DNA from: Pyrinomonas methylaliphatogenes
GTDB taxonomy: Bacteria > Acidobacteriota > Blastocatellia > Pyrinomonadales > Pyrinomonadaceae
Direction: 5' to 3'
Assembly (NCBI RefSeq): GCF_000820845.2
Contig: NZ_CBXV010000006.1
Location: forward strand, 242,040 to 306,039
DNA length: 64,000 nt
In this document: piece by piece, positions 42,831-51,661 of the stretch
Layout of the letters: the number at the start of each line of letters is the position of its first letter
How positions within the stretch are numbered: position 1 is the stretch's first letter
Translations under genes and position numbers: made by a program
Notes under the pieces: model-generated
What the model was told of the DNA's origin: nothing
The model's database searches: none
The model's input: the letters and a program-made list of their open reading frames with translations, nothing else

Positions 42831-43787
42831 TCAGCGAATCGCCCGTCTACCAGTGTGGGCCAAGGGCGGTTCATCCGTCTCCGCGCCTTCACCCGCCGCC
42901 CACAACTCCGCGCGCCCCTCTTCGGTCAAGATGCTGGCGACCTCCTCCGTCTCCGCCGCATCGTTCGACCCACGGGGCAATAGATCGAGCGTTTCGGCGA
43001 CCTCTTCGACGATGGCGCGACTGATGGTTTGCTCGCGAGCGGCAAAACCGGCGATCAGCGCGTTGTCGCAGAGGTTGTTGATCTGGCGAGGGATGCCCTC
43101 CGAGCAGCGGAAGATGAAATCGATCGCGCTCGGCGTGAAGATATCCGTCCGCGTCGCGCCGGCGACGCGCAATCGCGCCGCAATGTAACGCTCCGTCTCC
43201 TCGACGTTCGGCAAAGGACGGATCTCGCACCGGAGCGCGACGCGCTGCTTCAGTTGACGTAGGCGCGGATCGTTCAAAACGTTGCGCAACTCAGGCTGCC
43301 CTGTGAGCACGATCTGCAAGAGCTTGGCCGAATTTGTCTCGAAGTTCGAAAGCAGCCTGATCTCTTCGAGCACGGCGAGCGATAACGCCTGCGCTTCGTC
43401 GATGATGAGCACCGTGCGCAGCCCGCGCCGATGACGCGATTCCAAAATCTGGCCCAGCGCCGCGAGTAGATCGGCCTTGTTCTCCCATCCTTGAATGTTC
43501 AGCAATGTCGGCGAACTCAAATAGCGATAGAACTCCGGCACCGACAAGCGCGGATTGAAGATGTAGCCGACGAGCACGGTCCGCTCCAACCGCTGCATGA
43601 TCCATCGCAGCACGGTCGTCTTGCCCGTGCCGACTTCGCCCGTGACGACGATTAACCCCTTGCCGCTTTCGATCCCGTAGTGGAGATTGGCCATCGCTTC
43701 GGCGTGCGACGGCGTGAAGTAGATGAAACGCGGATCGGGCGTGAGCGCGAATGGGAACTCTTTCAAACCGTAGAACTCTTTGTACAC
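42831..43787 (-). CDS. XrtA/PEP-CTERM-associated ATPase, ExeA-like
   Basis: 318 residues. MYKEFYGLKEFPFALTPDPRFIYFTPSHAEAMANLHYGIESGKGLIVVTGEVGTGKTTVLRWI holds Walker A; LIIDEAQALSLAVLEEIRLLSNFET holds Walker B; the sensor region LTGQPELRNVLNDPRLRQLKQRVALRCEIRPL is followed by SEGIPRQINNLCDNAL. This is the AAA protein found in most XrtA exopolysaccharide loci. It probably powers or regulates assembly in the cytoplasm. Confidence 0.94.
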   Translation of the reverse strand: MYKEFYGLKEFPFALTPDPRFIYFTPSHAEAMANLHYGIESGKGLIVVTGEVGTGKTTVLRWIMQRLERTVLVGYIFNPRLSVPEFYRYLSSPTLLNIQGWENKADLLAALGQILESRHRRGLRTVLIIDEAQALSLAVLEEIRLLSNFETNSAKLLQIVLTGQPELRNVLNDPRLRQLKQRVALRCEIRPLPNVEETERYIAARLRVAGATRTDIFTPSAIDFIFRCSEGIPRQINNLCDNALIAGFAAREQTISRAIVEEVAETLDLLPRGSNDAAETEEVASILTEEGRAELWAAGEGAETDEPPLAHTGRRAIR

Positions 43788-43811
43788 GATTGCGACCTCT
43801 CTAATTCGGAC

Positions 43812-45425
43812 TTAGCTCGCGAACCTCTCGAAGATTCGCGCCACACGCAGCAACAGGATGAGCGCCGGGATGCTCAATACGGCGAGCACCAAGCTCGCGG
43901 CGGCGAGCATGGCGCGACGCAAACGAAGGCGCCGTTCCTCTTGCGGCGTGTAGATTTCAGGCACGGTGACGAGCACAGGCAGGCCCGTGTAATGTTCAGC
44001 ATCATCCACGGTCTGAATCGTGAGCAGACGCGGCACCTCGAACAACGCCGCCAGCAACAGCCCGAGACCGAGGCCGAGACCAAGGCCGAGCCCCATCAGC
44101 ACGGGCCGCTTAGGCGCGACGGGCTTTTCGGGATAGTTGGCCGGATCGATCACCTGAATGGTCTCGCCCTGCGCGTTGGCCGCGACATCGGCGGCGAGCG
44201 CCGCTTGCTCTTTCTTTTGCAGAAGCTCATCGTACTGCGCCTTCTTCGTCTGGTATTCGCGGTCGAGAGCTTCAAGGCCGACTTGCGTGCCCGGCACCTC
44301 GTTCAGACGGCGTTCGAGTTGCGCGATCTGCGCTTCAGTATCGGATAGTTGCCGTTGCAACCGAGCGAGTTCGCCGTCCAGCAGTTGCAACTGCGCGCGA
44401 TAGTTGCTGATGCGCAGATCAGGGCGCCCTTCGATCTTCTTGCGGATCTCCTCGCGTTTGGCGCGCCCTTCGGCGACTAGCTGGTCCATCTCGCGCTGCA
44501 CCGCATCGATCTCCGCCTGCTTGGCGATCACATCCGGATTCTTCGGCTTGAGCACGGTCAGCATGTTCTGCTTCTCGGCTTCGAGCTGCGCCTTGCGTTG
44601 TGCAAGCTGCGCATAGGCCATCGTCTCTTTGGGATCGCCAAGCCGTTCGACGACATCTATCTTCTCGCGCTCGCTTTGCGCTATAAGTTCGCTCAACTGG
44701 TTGTTGAGCACCGTGCGTTGATCGCGCAAGCGCCCGATTTCGGCGATCAACGCCTTCTGTTGCTCGCGAAGACCGGCCAATTGTCCGATCAAGGATTGAG
44801 CTTCGGAGGGAAGGTTGCCGACGTTCTGCTGCATATACTGCAGCCGCTTCATATCTATTTCGTCAAGCTCGCGCTTGGCTTCGGCCAAACGTTGTTCGAA
44901 GAACTCTTTGGTCTGCGTCGAAGTGGTCGTCGTCGCCTTCATCTGCGCGTTGACATATTTCGAGGCGAGCTCCGCGGTGACGGCCTGCGTGGCGCGCGGA
45001 TCTTGCCCGCGATAGCTGATGCGAAAGGCATTGGGCGTATCGCGCGTCGATTCGATCTCGACGCGAATGTCGCGCCGCATCCGCTCAATGATCGCCTCCA
45101 TCGGCTCGCCACTGCGCCGCTCTCGCGCGTAGAGGTCATATCGCTCGATGAGCGGTTGCAATGATGAACGGCTCATGACCTCTTGACCGATATTGTTAAT
45201 CCGTAGCGCAAGATCGTCCTCCGAGAGCCGCGGGACGAAAGCGTTGGCGATTGTCGGTGGACGGACGATGAGAAGCGAGGTCGATTCATAAACGTCCGGC
45301 AAGCGCCAGACGACATAAGCGACCGCAGTGGCAACGACGATGGTGGGCAACAGGATGGCCCATTTGCGTCTCCAGAGGATGCGAAGATACTCGCCCGGAG
45401 TACGCTGGCGAAACTCAACGCTCAT
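43812..45425 (-). CDS. Polysaccharide chain-length determinant, Wzz/GumC-like
   Basis: 537 residues. N-terminal EFRQRTPGEYLRILWRRKWAILLPTIVVATAVAYVVWRLPDVYESTSLLIVRP is the Wzz membrane and beta domain. A long coiled coil (about 170-390) follows, then TPGTQVGLEALDREYQTKKAQYDELLQKKEQA and a second membrane segment (LGLGLGLGLGLLLAALFEVP). The C-terminal YTGLPVLVTVPEIYTP loop and a third membrane helix are typical of the XrtA version. It forms the periplasmic scaffold for the autokinase and Wza. ATG preceded by GGAG. Confidence 0.95.
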   Translation of the reverse strand: MSVEFRQRTPGEYLRILWRRKWAILLPTIVVATAVAYVVWRLPDVYESTSLLIVRPPTIANAFVPRLSEDDLALRINNIGQEVMSRSSLQPLIERYDLYARERRSGEPMEAIIERMRRDIRVEIESTRDTPNAFRISYRGQDPRATQAVTAELASKYVNAQMKATTTTSTQTKEFFEQRLAEAKRELDEIDMKRLQYMQQNVGNLPSEAQSLIGQLAGLREQQKALIAEIGRLRDQRTVLNNQLSELIAQSEREKIDVVERLGDPKETMAYAQLAQRKAQLEAEKQNMLTVLKPKNPDVIAKQAEIDAVQREMDQLVAEGRAKREEIRKKIEGRPDLRISNYRAQLQLLDGELARLQRQLSDTEAQIAQLERRLNEVPGTQVGLEALDREYQTKKAQYDELLQKKEQAALAADVAANAQGETIQVIDPANYPEKPVAPKRPVLMGLGLGLGLGLGLLLAALFEVPRLLTIQTVDDAEHYTGLPVLVTVPEIYTPQEERRLRLRRAMLAAASLVLAVLSIPALILLLRVARIFERFAS

Positions 45426-45822
45426 AGTGGCACTCCTTGTAAAACCTTACTGGCTGCTCACAAGATCAGGCGGTTCGCAGCAAGTGGCTTGACCGAACGA
45501 GGGTGACTGTGAACCCTTCAGGCGGGCCCACTTAATAACAGAAAATAGCACAAAACAGCGCCGATCCTCAATAGGTTCGTGAGCCACCGAACTGTCGGAC
45601 CACCCGACTTTTCAAACAACCAGCTTGACTTCTCCGGCTTTTCAGGAGCGACGGGGCAAACATCGCTTCCCGAAAATCGCCTCGGAGAGTTTTCTCCAAA
45701 GACTGGCGGGGAGCGTTTCGACTGGGAACTCAGTCGGGGATGGGTTTCAGTCAACCGCTCCCCCCGTCAAGTTAAGGGGCAAGAGAAAGAAGGATCGAGG
45801 ACCATCATCTCTTGCCCTCCGA
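45426..45822. other. Intergenic, promoter region of the lower EPS genes
   Basis: About 400 bp between the PEP-CTERM gene stop and the Wzz gene start. No gene, no clear terminator and no repeat unit was found; promoter sequences are expected here for the 45425-39485 transcript. Confidence 0.4.
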
Positions 45823-46461
45823 CTATTCCTCCTCACGCCGCATACGACGACGTGCAGCACCAGCTAATCCAGCCAGTCCCGTCCCGAGCAACAGCATGGT
45901 TGCTGGTTCAGGAACAGGAGTTTCTCCAACATATCCCTCAAGGCTCGTGGGGTTTCCAGGCTTATTGATGGATGTATTGAAGACACCGTAAATGTGCCCA
46001 CCAATAGACACCCTACCAGGCCCAAGGCTAAGAGGTGGGGGGTTGGTTGTGGGGTTGCCGAAATCGACGAACACCGTGCTGTCAGTGCTGCTGCTTACTG
46101 TCCCTGTAACGCTCGCTACGATGTTACCGGCATCACTCGTTGGGCTAGTTTGAGTGATCGTCAAAGTGAACGTCGTTCCAGCCGGAATTGTGTCCGTCCC
46201 GCTCCCAGAGTGAGTCAGGTTAAATGTTCCGAAACCAGCAAAAACGAACCCCTGCGACCCGGGAGTGGCCATGTTGTTTGAGAGACCAGTAAAGCTGATC
46301 GTGCTACCTCCAAAGGTAAGCACGCTCGTTCCTGATCCACTGAACGTACCCGAAGTGCTGTACGTAACCGTATCCGCCTTAACTGTTCGCACGTCTGTGA
46401 TCCCCGCTATTGCAGCGAAGACGGCGACGACGACCAGCGTCTTAAGAAATCTCGTCATCAT
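45823..46461 (-). CDS. PEP-CTERM sorting domain protein
   Basis: 212 residues with a signal peptide (MMTRFLKTLVVVAVFAAIAGITDVRTVKA), a Thr/Ser-rich beta domain (YSTSGTFSGSGTSVLTFGGSTISFTG) and the C-terminal signal VPEPATMLLLGTGLAGLAGAARRRMRREEE. The PEP motif, hydrophobic helix and Arg cluster make it an exosortase substrate. It is encoded inside the XrtA locus and would be cleaved and attached at the cell surface. ATG with AGGAAAAGG SD. Confidence 0.94.
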   Translation of the reverse strand: MMTRFLKTLVVVAVFAAIAGITDVRTVKADTVTYSTSGTFSGSGTSVLTFGGSTISFTGLSNNMATPGSQGFVFAGFGTFNLTHSGSGTDTIPAGTTFTLTITQTSPTSDAGNIVASVTGTVSSSTDSTVFVDFGNPTTNPPPLSLGPGRVSIGGHIYGVFNTSINKPGNPTSLEGYVGETPVPEPATMLLLGTGLAGLAGAARRRMRREEE

Positions 46462-46706
46462 CCTTTTCCTCCGTCAATCCTCGATCTTAGAGATCGTCTA
46501 ACGTTGCGATTGTCCCCCTCTCACGAGAAGGATAAATGACTAATTAGGCTTCAATTCCCGTGCGGGGAGAGAAAGAGCACAAGGAATTCGATGAAGCCGC
46601 TTCCAGTCTCTGGGGCAGACGACGGACCCAAGTTACCACCAGACTCCGATTGCGCCGATCGCAACCGAACTTTCGGCGGACTTCAGTGCCCGCCACCTCG
46701 CCCTCA

Positions 46707-49055
46707 TCAAAGCGAGGCGAGAGCGCGGCGCACCTCTTCCGCCTCGGGGAAGTCTCGTCCCCCGCCGAGGCGTAGAGCTTCTTGCAATTCGCGGCGCGCC
46801 CCTTCCTTATCGCCCAAACCGAGCAGAGCCATGCCCAGATGGTAGCGATAGATGGGGCTGGCACCGTCTCTGGCCACCACGCGCCGGAGCTGTTCGACGG
46901 CGGCAGCATGCAAACCTTTCTTGTAGTAAACCCAACCGAGCGTATCGACGAACCCAGCTTGATCGGGAAAACGCTGTACGACCGATTGCGCCAATCGGAC
47001 GGCCTCATCCAGATTGCCTTTGCCGTGCTCGGCATAGTTCCACGCGAGATTGTTAGCCGCGATCACGTTGTTCGGATCGGCTTGCAACGCCTTGCGGTAC
47101 GCTTCCGTGGCGGCGTCGTAGTTTCGGCGACTATCTTCGAGCATCCCGATCAAGGTATAAGCCATGGCGTTGTCGGGACGCCGCTCGGTTACTTTGCGAA
47201 ACTCAGCGATCGCGCGATCCTGCTGGTTCATGTTGACGTAGAGCGCGCCGAGCGAAAAGTAGGCCGGCAAGTAGTTGGCGTCCAACTCCAAAGCTCGTCG
47301 CAACTCAGCTTCCGCCCCTTGCGCATTCCGCTCGAAACCGTAGACCTGCGCCTTCAAGAAGTGAAGCGGAGCGCTGTTCGGCTGCTGTTGCAAAGCCTGA
47401 TCTACGCGCGCATGCGCATCATTCAAACGGTTCAACTTTGCGTAAGCGTTAATCAAACCGCTCAAAGCGTTGAAATTTATCGGATCGATCTGAAGGACAT
47501 GCTCGTAGATGCGCGCCGCCTCGTCCAGTTTGTTCTCTGCGAGCGCGACGTTGGCCAAGCCGAAGTAAGGCTCGACCATGTTCGGCGCGGCATCCACCGC
47601 CGCCTGCATGTCCTGTCGCGCGCCGCGCGTATCTCGTTGGGCGAGCTTGGCCGAACCGCGCGTGATCAGCGCCCGGATCTTCAGATCGTTGAGAAACTCG
47701 GGCGTATTCTCGATGTCGGGCGTCGTTTTGGCGATCTGATCGAGAAGCTCGTTGGTCAAACGTTGCGCCGTCGCGTTGTCGCCGCCCGCAAGGTTGATGC
47801 GCGCTTGCATCAACTTGACGGGCAGGTAGTTCGGATAGAATCGCTCGAGATCGCCAGCAAAAGCGCGCGCCTGCTCGATCTGCCCGGCGCGCAAGTTAGC
47901 CTCGGCCATGAAGTAGAGCGCGGCGCGATTATTCGACTCGATCCGCAATACCTCCTTCAAGTCTTCGATGGATCTCTTCGGATCATCTTGCAGATTGATG
48001 CGCGCCCGCATCAGGAGCGCCTGCGTGTCGCGCGGATTCTTCTTGAGCAGTTCGGTGATCTGGGCCGCCGCGCCGCTAATGTCGCCGCGCTGCAACAGGA
48101 TCTCACTCAAACGGTAGCGCCCGCGCGCATAATCGGGCGATTTGGCGACGATCTCCTGATAAATCCGGATGGCTTCATCCGTGCGCCCGGTCGCGGCGTA
48201 AAAGTCGGCCAGCGTCGCGCGCCCGTCGGGCCGGTCACCATCCATTGCGGCGAGCGCTTTGTATTGCTCTTCGGCTTTGTCCAGTTGCCTCTGCGACAGA
48301 TAGAAGCCCGCCAAAAGCAGACGCGCCTCGCGATTCTGCGGCTCGCCATCGACGGCTGCGCGGAATTGCGCTTCCGCATCGCCGAAACGCTTCTGGCTCG
48401 CGAGGAAACGCCCGTACTCCATGTGCGCTAAGGCCGACCGATCGTTGATCGAGATGGCCCGCTTATAGACCTCTTCGGCTTTGGCCAACTCGCCCGTCTG
48501 CACGTAAAAACGCGCCAAACTCAAGTGCGATTCGATCCGCTGCGGATTGATCTCCACAGCGCGATTGAGTTCGGCGAGCGCGCCGTCGCGGTCTCCCCTC
48601 TGAAAGAGGACGCTTCCCAAAAGGATGTGCCCCTCGATGTGGTTCTGATCCCGCTCCAAGACATCGCGGGCCAAGCGCTCGGCCTCGTCAAGCTGTGGCG
48701 GCTTGACGAGCAACAGGTAGTTTCCCAGCTTGACCTTCGCGTCGAGGTTGTTCGGATCGAGTTGAACCGTCCGTTGGAGCTCCTGAAGAGCTTCTTGAAG
48801 ACGGCCAAGCCCTTCGTAAGCCTGTGCCAACCCCCAATGGGCCGCCGCCAAGTTGTCGTCTATCTGCAACGCATTGCGGAACTCGAGCGAGGCTTCTTGG
48901 TATTTTTTGTCCCTCAGGAAAGCTTCGCCGCGCCGCACATATTCGGCTTTGGCCTTCTCTTTGTCGACACATCCGGCGACGGCCAGACTCAGACAGAAAG
49001 CCAATGTCGCGAGCAGTAGAGACAAAGGCCTTGTGCACTCCTTAAGCGTCATCAT
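46707..49055 (-). CDS. prsT: XrtA/PEP-CTERM system TPR-repeat lipoprotein
   Basis: 782 residues. The lipobox LAVAGC after LSLLLATLAFCLS predicts a lipoprotein; about 20 TPR units follow, e.g. EAFLRDKKYQEASLEFRNALQIDDNLAAAHWGLAQAYEGLGRLQEALQELQRTVQLDPNNLDAKVKLG and AYRKALQADPNNVIAANNLAWNYAEHGKGNLDEAVRLAQSVVQRFPDQAGFVDTLGWVYYKKG. Length and position downstream of EpsI match PrsT. It probably serves as a scaffold of the export machine. A 551-bp interval separates it from EpsI. Confidence 0.92.
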   Translation of the reverse strand: MMTLKECTRPLSLLLATLAFCLSLAVAGCVDKEKAKAEYVRRGEAFLRDKKYQEASLEFRNALQIDDNLAAAHWGLAQAYEGLGRLQEALQELQRTVQLDPNNLDAKVKLGNYLLLVKPPQLDEAERLARDVLERDQNHIEGHILLGSVLFQRGDRDGALAELNRAVEINPQRIESHLSLARFYVQTGELAKAEEVYKRAISINDRSALAHMEYGRFLASQKRFGDAEAQFRAAVDGEPQNREARLLLAGFYLSQRQLDKAEEQYKALAAMDGDRPDGRATLADFYAATGRTDEAIRIYQEIVAKSPDYARGRYRLSEILLQRGDISGAAAQITELLKKNPRDTQALLMRARINLQDDPKRSIEDLKEVLRIESNNRAALYFMAEANLRAGQIEQARAFAGDLERFYPNYLPVKLMQARINLAGGDNATAQRLTNELLDQIAKTTPDIENTPEFLNDLKIRALITRGSAKLAQRDTRGARQDMQAAVDAAPNMVEPYFGLANVALAENKLDEAARIYEHVLQIDPINFNALSGLINAYAKLNRLNDAHARVDQALQQQPNSAPLHFLKAQVYGFERNAQGAEAELRRALELDANYLPAYFSLGALYVNMNQQDRAIAEFRKVTERRPDNAMAYTLIGMLEDSRRNYDAATEAYRKALQADPNNVIAANNLAWNYAEHGKGNLDEAVRLAQSVVQRFPDQAGFVDTLGWVYYKKGLHAAAVEQLRRVVARDGASPIYRYHLGMALLGLGDKEGARRELQEALRLGGGRDFPEAEEVRRALASL

Positions 49056-49606
49056 CTAGTTTTAACTCCCTTTAACACCCACCTTCGGTCGGGGCAATTG
49101 ACCATCAGGTGAGCGCGTTTGACGTGTGACAGCAGCGAGGGGAGAGAGGAAGTCGCGCGTCAGCTTCCTTTGGAAGCTACCCCCGATTAGACGGCCTTTT
49201 CCTCAAGCATCCTTTTTGGATCTACTCTTTCCCTTTTGGGGAAAAGACTCAATGGCCCGTAAGTTCCAGAAAAAATCTGATCGCTCTTATCCGGGGCGTC
49301 GCGCGCATCCTGACGGGAGCAATCGTTGTGCCGCTTCCGTCCGGCGAGCATGATGCGCGAGTGTGAGCGGCTTTTTGTAAGGCTTGAATACGGAATGGTG
49401 TTCGTATCCGACACACTACACGGCCCCATGTGTTTCCATTTGTACGCCAATCCTTATACGAGGTGCATGCGGGGATAAAGGCGGAGGCGGCCCGCGTGTT
49501 TACATTTGTACACTAATCCTACACGATTGTAGACAAGGCTCAGTTGGGGACGAACTGCGGAAGATGGGCCTGAGGTCCCTATCACAGACCCAGTCACAGC
49601 CGCACC
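49056..49606. other. Intergenic between PrsT and EpsI, repeat-rich
   Basis: 551 bp without a gene. It contains two adjoining repeat-gap-repeat units (49421-49526 and 49539-49632). The lower part (49056-49420) shows nothing recognisable apart from the presumed promoter of prsT. Confidence 0.5.
49421..49526. repeat. Repeat-gap-repeat unit (about 40 bp x2, 67-bp period)
   Basis: Segment 49421-49461 recurs at 49488-49526 with about five substitutions and two small gaps. Middle piece about 26 bp. The second copy lies 13 bp from the next unit at 49539. Confidence 0.75.
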
Positions 49607-49632
49607 TCAGTTGGGGACGAACTGCGGAAGAT
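49539..49632. repeat. Repeat-gap-repeat unit, 27 bp identical, at the EpsI 3' end
   Basis: Segment 49539-49565 recurs at 49606-49632 with all 27 bases identical, a period of 67 bp and a 40-bp middle piece. The second copy contains the last codons and stop of the epsI gene (49607-49609). The perfect identity suggests a recent event. Confidence 0.85.
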
Positions 49633-50254
49633 AAGCGTAAGACTTGGCGGCCAGATCTGTCGCCAAAGCCAATGCCTTCTCCTCGGACATCGTCGGACCG
49701 AGCGGGATGATGATGCGCACCATCGCGCCGTCGCTGCGGCGGCGGCTCATGCTATCGAGCACGGTGTAGATTTTGCCCCAGTATTCGCTGGCGAGCGCGC
49801 GACCGCGCCCTTGATACCAGTAGATGAGAAGTTGTTTGTCCCTTCCCTTCTGGATGATGTAGCGATTTGCCTCAAACGGCGGCGCGCCTTCGGGGCGGAT
49901 CACCACGCGCGCCGGTTCGGTCATCGCCCATCCCGCTCCGGGCAAGCAGTTGAGCGGGCTATGGTAGGTCACGCCGGTCCGTTGCGTCGCATAGTATCCG
50001 ATGTAGAGCGAAGCGAGGTAACCTTCGTTCGAGACATAAAGGCGCGAGAGATAATCGCTCGCGCGCAGGACGCTCTCCGTCGCTTCATCGAACCGTTCAT
50101 CTGGTCCATACTGCCGCCAGTTGCCTATCTCCGAGGGGAATTGGTTGAGCGGCAAGCGTTCGACTCGGGCTTCGCCGCTCCGCTCCCAAGCGTGAATTCC
50201 CACCCCGCTCAAAACGAGGACGATGATCAATCCCCAATAACGCATCTCCTTCAT
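49607..50254 (-). CDS. epsI: Exosortase-associated protein EpsI
   Basis: 215 residues. The N-terminal membrane anchor YWGLIIVLVLSGVGIHAW is followed by the EpsI domain (LPLNQFPSEIGNWRQYGPDERFDEATESVLRASDYLSRLYVSNEGYLASLYIGYYATQRTGVTYHSPLNCLPGAGWAM, containing the conserved HSPxxCLPGxGW). LLIYWYQGRGRALASEYWGKIYTVLDSMSRRRSDGAMVRIIIPL follows. Partner of the exosortase in export and sorting. A second in-frame ATG (50245) follows AAGGAG. Its start codon region is triplicated (50232-50402). Confidence 0.94.
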   Translation of the reverse strand: MKEMRYWGLIIVLVLSGVGIHAWERSGEARVERLPLNQFPSEIGNWRQYGPDERFDEATESVLRASDYLSRLYVSNEGYLASLYIGYYATQRTGVTYHSPLNCLPGAGWAMTEPARVVIRPEGAPPFEANRYIIQKGRDKQLLIYWYQGRGRALASEYWGKIYTVLDSMSRRRSDGAMVRIIIPLGPTMSEEKALALATDLAAKSYAYLPQFVPN

Positions 50255-50402
50255 CCTTCCCGCCGATCAAATTATCAGCCTGCTGCGTGAGCAAATAACC
50301 CAATAACGCATCTCTTTCATCTCTCTCGCCAGACCTAGTGCGCGGCGAGTCGAGCGATGAGAGCCAATAACCCGATAACGCATCCTCTTCATCTCTCTCG
50401 CC
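50232..50402. repeat. Triplicated repeat-gap-repeat unit between xrtA and epsI
   Basis: Three copies of about 32 bp at 50232-50264, 50299-50330 and 50371-50402, periods 66-67 and 72 bp. The first contains the epsI start (50252-50254), the third the xrtA stop (50389-50391), the second neither. The two middle pieces are unrelated. This is the only clear three-copy array in the window. Confidence 0.85.
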
Positions 50403-51390
50403 CCCCGATCGATTCGCTTTCGACCGACCAACGTTGCACGGACGATCCACTCACTTCCTTTCCCCGCCCACGGGCGCTCCTCAAATGCATCAGACCGGAA
50501 GCCTTATCGAGCACCCAACCGACGGCAAAGAGCAACGTGAGCGCGACAACATAAGTCACCCAACCGGAGAAGGAGTGGAAGAAACCTTCGGCCACATCCG
50601 TCCCGTAATGATAAGAGAGGATCCCCGTGCCGCTGACGCGCGCGGCGTTGGTGATGATCGCGATCGGGAGAGCAGAGACAACGATGATGAGCGAGCGCCA
50701 GAATCCGTATGTGCGCAAGCGCGCAAGCCCCTTCAGCGCGCCGTTCTCTTTCGGATAAGTGAAGTAAGCGAAGACGACCGCAAGCGTAACGAGCGTCATG
50801 AGCGAGCGGATGCCGCTACAGGCTTCGACCACTTCGAGCTTCTGCGTGACGAGCGCGCCGCGCGGCAACAGCTCGATGACGTTCCCCTCGCGCAGCACCG
50901 GAATGCCGAACAGTTCCATCGCCCATACCGCGCAGCGCGACGCGAAGAGCTGAAGCGGGAAGGCGATCTGGTTGAAGATGATGGCTGGGATCGGGATGGC
51001 GAGCAGCAGCAGGAGCAAAGGGATAAGCAGAAGGCGCAACAGTTGAAATCCCCAGAAATAGATCACCACGCTCGCCAATAACAGGACGAACGAGACGCGT
51101 TGAACGAAGAGTTCGGCGCCCGTCACTCCCGCCCACAGCGCAAGGAGCGCGAGGACGACGCCGATGCCCCCCAACACGACATTTGGTCGCCGTTCGACCT
51201 CGATCAAGCGCCTGCGTTCTTCCCAGAGGATATAAGCGATGATGACTGGGATCAGCAGCCCGTGCGAGTAGTTCTCATCGGTCCACCAATCGCGGGCAAG
51301 CTTTGCGAGGACGGTGAAATAGACGAAAAGGATGGCAACCGCGGCGATGGCGGCCCTCATCGGTTTTGCTAGAAGAGTCAGGGAATCCAT
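50389..51390 (-). CDS. xrtA: Exosortase (XrtA-type)
   Basis: 333 residues, about eight membrane helices. Catalytic residues lie in VVEACSGIRSLMTLVTLAV (Cys), ALPIAIITNAARVSGTGIL (Arg) and GFFHSFSGWVTYVVAL (His), the exosortase triad. It processes the PEP-CTERM proteins of this window (45823, 56810) and probably others. The ATG follows AGAGGAT. The neighbours (EpsI, PrsT, ATPase, kinase, Wzz, sugar transferase) identify the XrtA type, although the subtype itself is inferred from context. Confidence 0.94.
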   Translation of the reverse strand: MDSLTLLAKPMRAAIAAVAILFVYFTVLAKLARDWWTDENYSHGLLIPVIIAYILWEERRRLIEVERRPNVVLGGIGVVLALLALWAGVTGAELFVQRVSFVLLLASVVIYFWGFQLLRLLLIPLLLLLLAIPIPAIIFNQIAFPLQLFASRCAVWAMELFGIPVLREGNVIELLPRGALVTQKLEVVEACSGIRSLMTLVTLAVVFAYFTYPKENGALKGLARLRTYGFWRSLIIVVSALPIAIITNAARVSGTGILSYHYGTDVAEGFFHSFSGWVTYVVALTLLFAVGWVLDKASGLMHLRSARGRGKEVSGSSVQRWSVESESIGGRER

Positions 51391-51550
51391 CGATCCTCTC
51401 TTCTCGAAATTTCAAAATTTCCGAGCGGGAACGACCCGAAGTGGGGAGAAGAAGCCCGAGAACGGTCCCAAGATTATCCCAATTTTACCTATCCGATCAA
51501 CAAATTTGCGCCCCGCAGAACTTACGCCACCTTTATTGAAACGATTAAAA

Positions 51551-51661
51551 GCCGCGATCTTTCAGAAGATTCACTCGCTTTTCGAGGCGGTAATGATGCG
51601 ACATGGTCGGGCATCGTGCAGGCTGGCCGCGATCTTTCAGAAGATTCATTCGCTTCTCGAG
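51551..51661. repeat. Repeat-gap-repeat unit at the 2-hydroxyglutarate oxidase 3' end
   Basis: Segment 51551-51586 recurs at 51626-51661 with 34 of 36 bases identical, a 75-bp period and a 39-bp middle piece. The second copy covers the last codons and stop (51646-51648) of the oxidase gene. The interval 51391-51645 has no gene. Confidence 0.82.

Noticed and set aside
46782..48431. A 549-codon plus-strand open frame
   Set aside because: It lies wholly antisense to the TPR gene and has no domain; a shadow of a high-GC repetitive gene.
49421..50402. Calling the repeat-gap-repeat units a CRISPR array
   Set aside because: Each unit has only two or three copies, repeats differ from site to site and degenerate, there is no leader and no cas gene in the window.
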